Origin: Rhodanobacteraceae bacterium
GTDB lineage: Bacteria; Pseudomonadota; Gammaproteobacteria; Xanthomonadales; Rhodanobacteraceae
DNA: 16,592 nt
Assembly: GCA_025924775.1 (NCBI GenBank)
Contig: JAICHS010000025.1
Location: 1 to 16,592, forward strand
Direction: 5' to 3'
Shown here: one piece after another, positions 14,122-16,592 of the stretch
Layout of the letters: every line of letters starts with the position of its first letter
Numbering within the stretch: the stretch's first letter is position 1
Translations under genes and position numbers: made by a program
Notes under the pieces: model-generated
Seen by the model: only the letters and a program-made list of their open reading frames with translations
The model's database searches: none
What the model was told of the DNA's origin: nothing

Positions 14122-16302
14122 TCACAGTGGATAGCGATACACCCCGTTCACCACCTTCGTATTGCGGATGCGCCGCATGACGTCGGCCAGGTGCTTGCGG
14201 TGCTTCACTTCAATCGCAAAGATCAGGGTGGCCGCCTGGATCCCCCGCTCGATGTATTTCACGTCGTCGATGTTGGAGTTGGCATCCGCGATCGCGGCCG
14301 ACACCGTCGCCAGCACGCCCGGCCGGTTGACCACCTCGACCCGCAGCTCGACGCGGTAGTCACCCTGCACTTCGCTGTCCCAGCCGATCTCGACGCGACG
14401 TTCGGGCAACTTGAACAGTTCCGCGACATTCGGGCATTCGACGCGGTGCACCACGATGCCCTTGCCGGGCGACAGGTAACCGACGATGTCGTCACCGGGC
14501 ACGGGATGGCAGCAATTGCCGAAACTGAGGATGCCGCGCTCGGCGCCGCTGATGCGGATTTTTTCCATGCGATGCTGCGCCGAGCCGATCACCGAGCCGC
14601 CCAGTGCGATCAGCTTGCCCGCCACCTGGTCGGGCATGCGGTTGCCCAGGGCAATGTCGGAAAGCAGGTCCTCCAGCCGGCGCAGGTTGTTTTCGGCCAT
14701 GAACCGGTCGAGCGCCTCGGGTGGAATCGCGTCCAGGCTGGACCCGCCGGCATCGAGCGCGCTTTCCAGCATCCGGTGCCCGAAGTCGATGGCGTCCTCA
14801 TGCTGCAGGTGTTTCAGGTACTGGCGAATCGCCGCACGCGCCTTGCCGGTCACCGCGAAATCCAGCCATTGCGGATTGGGCGCGGCCGACGGTGCGGTGA
14901 TCACTTCCACCGTCTGGCCCGACACCGGCTGCGAACGCAGTGATGCGAGCTTGCCATCCACGCGCGATGCCACCGCGTGCATGCCGACGTCGGTGTGCAC
15001 CGCGAACGCCAGGTCCAGCGCGGTCGCGTTCTTGGGCAGCGCCTGGATGTCGCCCGCGGGCGTGAACAGGTAAACCTCGTCCGGGAACAGGTCCACCTTG
15101 ACGTTTTCAATGAACTCCAGCGATGACGGCGTCGCCGCCTGCGAGTCGGCCAGCCCGGTGACCCACGCGCGTGCACGCGACTGCGCGCTGTTGAAAGGCA
15201 CGCCATCCTGCTTGTACGACCAGTGCGCCGCGACGCCGCGCTCTGCGACGGTGTCCATCTCGCCGGTGCGAATCTGGATTTCGATCGGCGCCGCAAACGG
15301 CCCGAACAGCACCGTGTGCAGCGACTGGTAGCCGTTGGCCTTCGGAATCGCGATGAAATCTTTGAAGCGCCCTTCCACCGGCTTGAACAGCGAATGCGCC
15401 GAACCCAGTGCCTGGTAACAGTGCGCCACGCTGTCGGTCACCAGGCGGAAGCCGTATACATCCATCAACTGGTCGAAGGTCTTGTGTTCGCCCTTCATCT
15501 TCGACCAGATGCTGTAAGGCGCCTTGACCCGGCTGATGATGCGCACCGGAATGCCGTCGGCCTGCAGCCGCTCGGCCAGCGCTCGCTCGATCTTCTCCAT
15601 CGATTCGCGGCGGTTGCCGAGGGTGCGCTGGATGCGCGAGGCGATGATCTTGTAGCGATCGGGATACAGGCTGCGGAATCCCAGGTCCTGCAGCTCCGCG
15701 CGGATCGCATTCATGCCCAGGCGCGCGGCGATCGGCGCGTAGATGTCCAGCGTCTCGCGCGCGATGCGGCGGCGCGCGTCCGGCGGCATCGCCGACAGCG
15801 TGCGCATGTTGTGCAGGCGGTCCGCCAGCTTGATCAGGATCACACGCAGGTCGCGCGCCATCGCCAGCAGCATCTTGCGAAAACTCTCCGCGTCGGCCTC
15901 GGGCCGGCTGGCGAAGTCCACGCGCTCGAGCTTGGTGACCCCATCGACCAGCTCGGTCACGGTCGCGCCGAAGCTCGCCTCCAGCTGCGCGCGCGTGATC
16001 GCGGTGTCCTCCAGCGTGTCGTGCAGCATGGCCGCGATGATGGTTTCGGCGTCCAGCCGCAAGCCGGCAAGGATCGTCGCCACCGCCACCGGGTGCGTGA
16101 TGTAGGGTTCGCCGCTGCGTCGGCGCTGGCTGGCGTGCGCGTGCGCGCCCACCGCATAGGCACCGCGCACGCGTTCGACCTGCTCGGGCGGAAGGTACGC
16201 CGCCAACTCCGCCGCAAGCGCGTCGATGCCGGCCGTGCCGATCGGGCGGCGGCCCGGCCCGGGCGACGATATCGTTTCCGTTTTCTCGCGGCGCTTGCGC
16301 AT
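14122..16302 (-). CDS. spoT: Bifunctional (p)ppGpp synthetase/hydrolase SpoT
   Basis: SpoT makes and degrades the alarmone (p)ppGpp, controlling the stringent response in the cytoplasm. The product is 726 aa. The HD hydrolase site is intact: His70, His94-Asp95 (LHDTLED) and Asp161 (KLADRLHNMRTL), with the same spacing as in the structurally known streptococcal Rel. The synthetase domain has RVKAPYSIWSKMK (258-270), Asp281, GYQSLHT with Tyr325 and EIQIRTGEMD (341-350). RFKD at 312-315 is the RXKD signature of bifunctional enzymes, not the EXDD of RelA. A TGS domain (about 403-464), a Cys-containing NCCHPVPGD segment (596-604) and a C-terminal ACT domain (about 648-724) follow. The ATG at 16302 has no spaced Shine-Dalgarno, and the next in-frame ATG lies inside the HD domain. 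Confidence 0.96.
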   Translation of the reverse strand: MRKRREKTETISSPGPGRRPIGTAGIDALAAELAAYLPPEQVERVRGAYAVGAHAHASQRRRSGEPYITHPVAVATILAGLRLDAETIIAAMLHDTLEDTAITRAQLEASFGATVTELVDGVTKLERVDFASRPEADAESFRKMLLAMARDLRVILIKLADRLHNMRTLSAMPPDARRRIARETLDIYAPIAARLGMNAIRAELQDLGFRSLYPDRYKIIASRIQRTLGNRRESMEKIERALAERLQADGIPVRIISRVKAPYSIWSKMKGEHKTFDQLMDVYGFRLVTDSVAHCYQALGSAHSLFKPVEGRFKDFIAIPKANGYQSLHTVLFGPFAAPIEIQIRTGEMDTVAERGVAAHWSYKQDGVPFNSAQSRARAWVTGLADSQAATPSSLEFIENVKVDLFPDEVYLFTPAGDIQALPKNATALDLAFAVHTDVGMHAVASRVDGKLASLRSQPVSGQTVEVITAPSAAPNPQWLDFAVTGKARAAIRQYLKHLQHEDAIDFGHRMLESALDAGGSSLDAIPPEALDRFMAENNLRRLEDLLSDIALGNRMPDQVAGKLIALGGSVIGSAQHRMEKIRISGAERGILSFGNCCHPVPGDDIVGYLSPGKGIVVHRVECPNVAELFKLPERRVEIGWDSEVQGDYRVELRVEVVNRPGVLATVSAAIADANSNIDDVKYIERGIQAATLIFAIEVKHRKHLADVMRRIRNTKVVNGVYRYPL

Positions 16303-16308
16303 CCCTGC

Positions 16309-16337
16309 AAGCTAGACAGGCGCGGCGCGGGAGTCAA
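16309..16337 (-). promoter_or_regulatory. Candidate promoter giving a near-leaderless spoT mRNA
   Basis: On the minus strand TTGACT (16332-16337) and TAGCTT (16309-16314) are exactly 17 bp apart, matching consensus at five and three of six positions. The predicted first transcribed base falls on or beside the spoT ATG. The -10 match is poor, so this is tentative. The remaining sequence from 16338 to 16544 shows no gene that I can support. It holds a 7-bp hairpin, CTGCCGC/GCGGCAG, at 16454-16474 without a T tail. Confidence 0.3.
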
Positions 16338-16544
16338 TATCGCCGCAGTTCCGGCGGTGGACGGTGCCCCGCGGCACGCGGCGCCCCACAGTGGCTGCAC
16401 ACCCACCGCTGCGCCACCGCTTTTCCGCGCCCGTTAGCCGAATGTGGTCACGCCTGCCGCAGGCCGCGCGGCAGCTTGGATCGACGCGTCGAAACGACCA
16501 AAGCGTTGCCCGGCCGCACGGATCGCCAGCGAACGCGCTCCGGG

Positions 16545-16592
16545 TCAGTGACCGCGCACGGTCACCGACGGATCCAGCATCTGCAGTGCCCG
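16545..16592 (-). CDS. Possible 3' end of an unidentified gene
   Basis: From the window edge the minus strand reads 15 codons, ending LQMLDPSVTVRGH and a TGA stop. Twelve of the fifteen third positions are G or C, as in the genes nearby. It is too short to identify and could be chance. It does not match the C terminus of RpoZ, which often precedes spoT, as far as I can recall that protein. Confidence 0.25.
   Translation of the reverse strand, partial: RALQMLDPSVTVRGH
16548..16565. repeat. Short perfect palindrome at the right edge
   Basis: GTGACCG and CGGTCAC form a 7-bp stem with loop CGCA. It lies inside the last codons of the possible partial gene and has no T run, so it is not an obvious terminator. 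Confidence 0.3.

Noticed and set aside
15223..16437. A 404-codon plus-strand open frame opposite spoT.
   Set aside because: Composition is that of an antisense shadow (Arg, His and Gln-rich), with no domain or ribosome binding site.
16312..16590. A minus-strand frame open from the window edge to just before spoT.
   Set aside because: Its translation is rich in Arg, Cys and Trp with no domain, typical of a non-coding frame. The 48-bp frame ending at 16545 has better codon use.

Overview
The window is GC-rich chromosomal DNA (about two thirds GC by eye) carrying only core housekeeping genes. The content and arrangement are gammaproteobacterial and fit the order Lysobacterales (Xanthomonadales): a pilMNOPQ operon divergent from the gene for penicillin-binding protein 1A, a hexameric type II citrate synthase, a cysteine-free L31 ribosomal protein, and a spoT-ridA-recG series. 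Lysobacterales is my inference from gene order and protein style; genus cannot be settled from the window. I see no prophage, IS element, CRISPR array, rRNA or tRNA.

Layout. Positions 1-195 hold a REP-like inverted repeat and a strong hairpin terminator. Positions 196-5610 (minus strand) carry pilM-pilN-pilO-pilP-pilQ, transcribed right to left with overlapping or closely spaced junctions. They encode the type IV pilus alignment complex: cytoplasmic PilM, inner-membrane PilN and PilO, lipoprotein PilP and the outer-membrane secretin PilQ. A 432-bp divergent intergenic region (5611-6042) contains an AT-rich island with a good sigma70-type promoter and an adjacent dyad for pilM, plus a TATAAT box facing mrcA. 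mrcA (6043-8580, plus) makes the bifunctional peptidoglycan synthase PBP1A. After it come a long inverted repeat built of 7-bp repeats and a conserved gene of unknown function (8715-9371, plus).

From 9495 to the right edge everything recognised is on the minus strand, in transcription order spoT (ppGpp synthetase/hydrolase), ridA (enamine/imine deaminase), recG (branched-DNA helicase), rpmE2 (ribosomal protein L31 type B) and gltA (citrate synthase). ridA and recG are probably cotranscribed. rpmE2 and gltA each show a plausible promoter, and a terminator separates them. The last 48 bases may be the 3' end of one further minus-strand gene.

The genes cover motility and surface attachment, cell-wall growth, the TCA cycle, translation, repair and the stringent response. 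I found no undescribed multi-gene system. The better second-look items are the dyad next to the pilM promoter, the heptamer-built palindrome behind mrcA, the unknown gene with a possible degenerate nucleotidyltransferase-like motif, the long Ala/Pro/Ser tail of PilN, and a possible leaderless spoT start.
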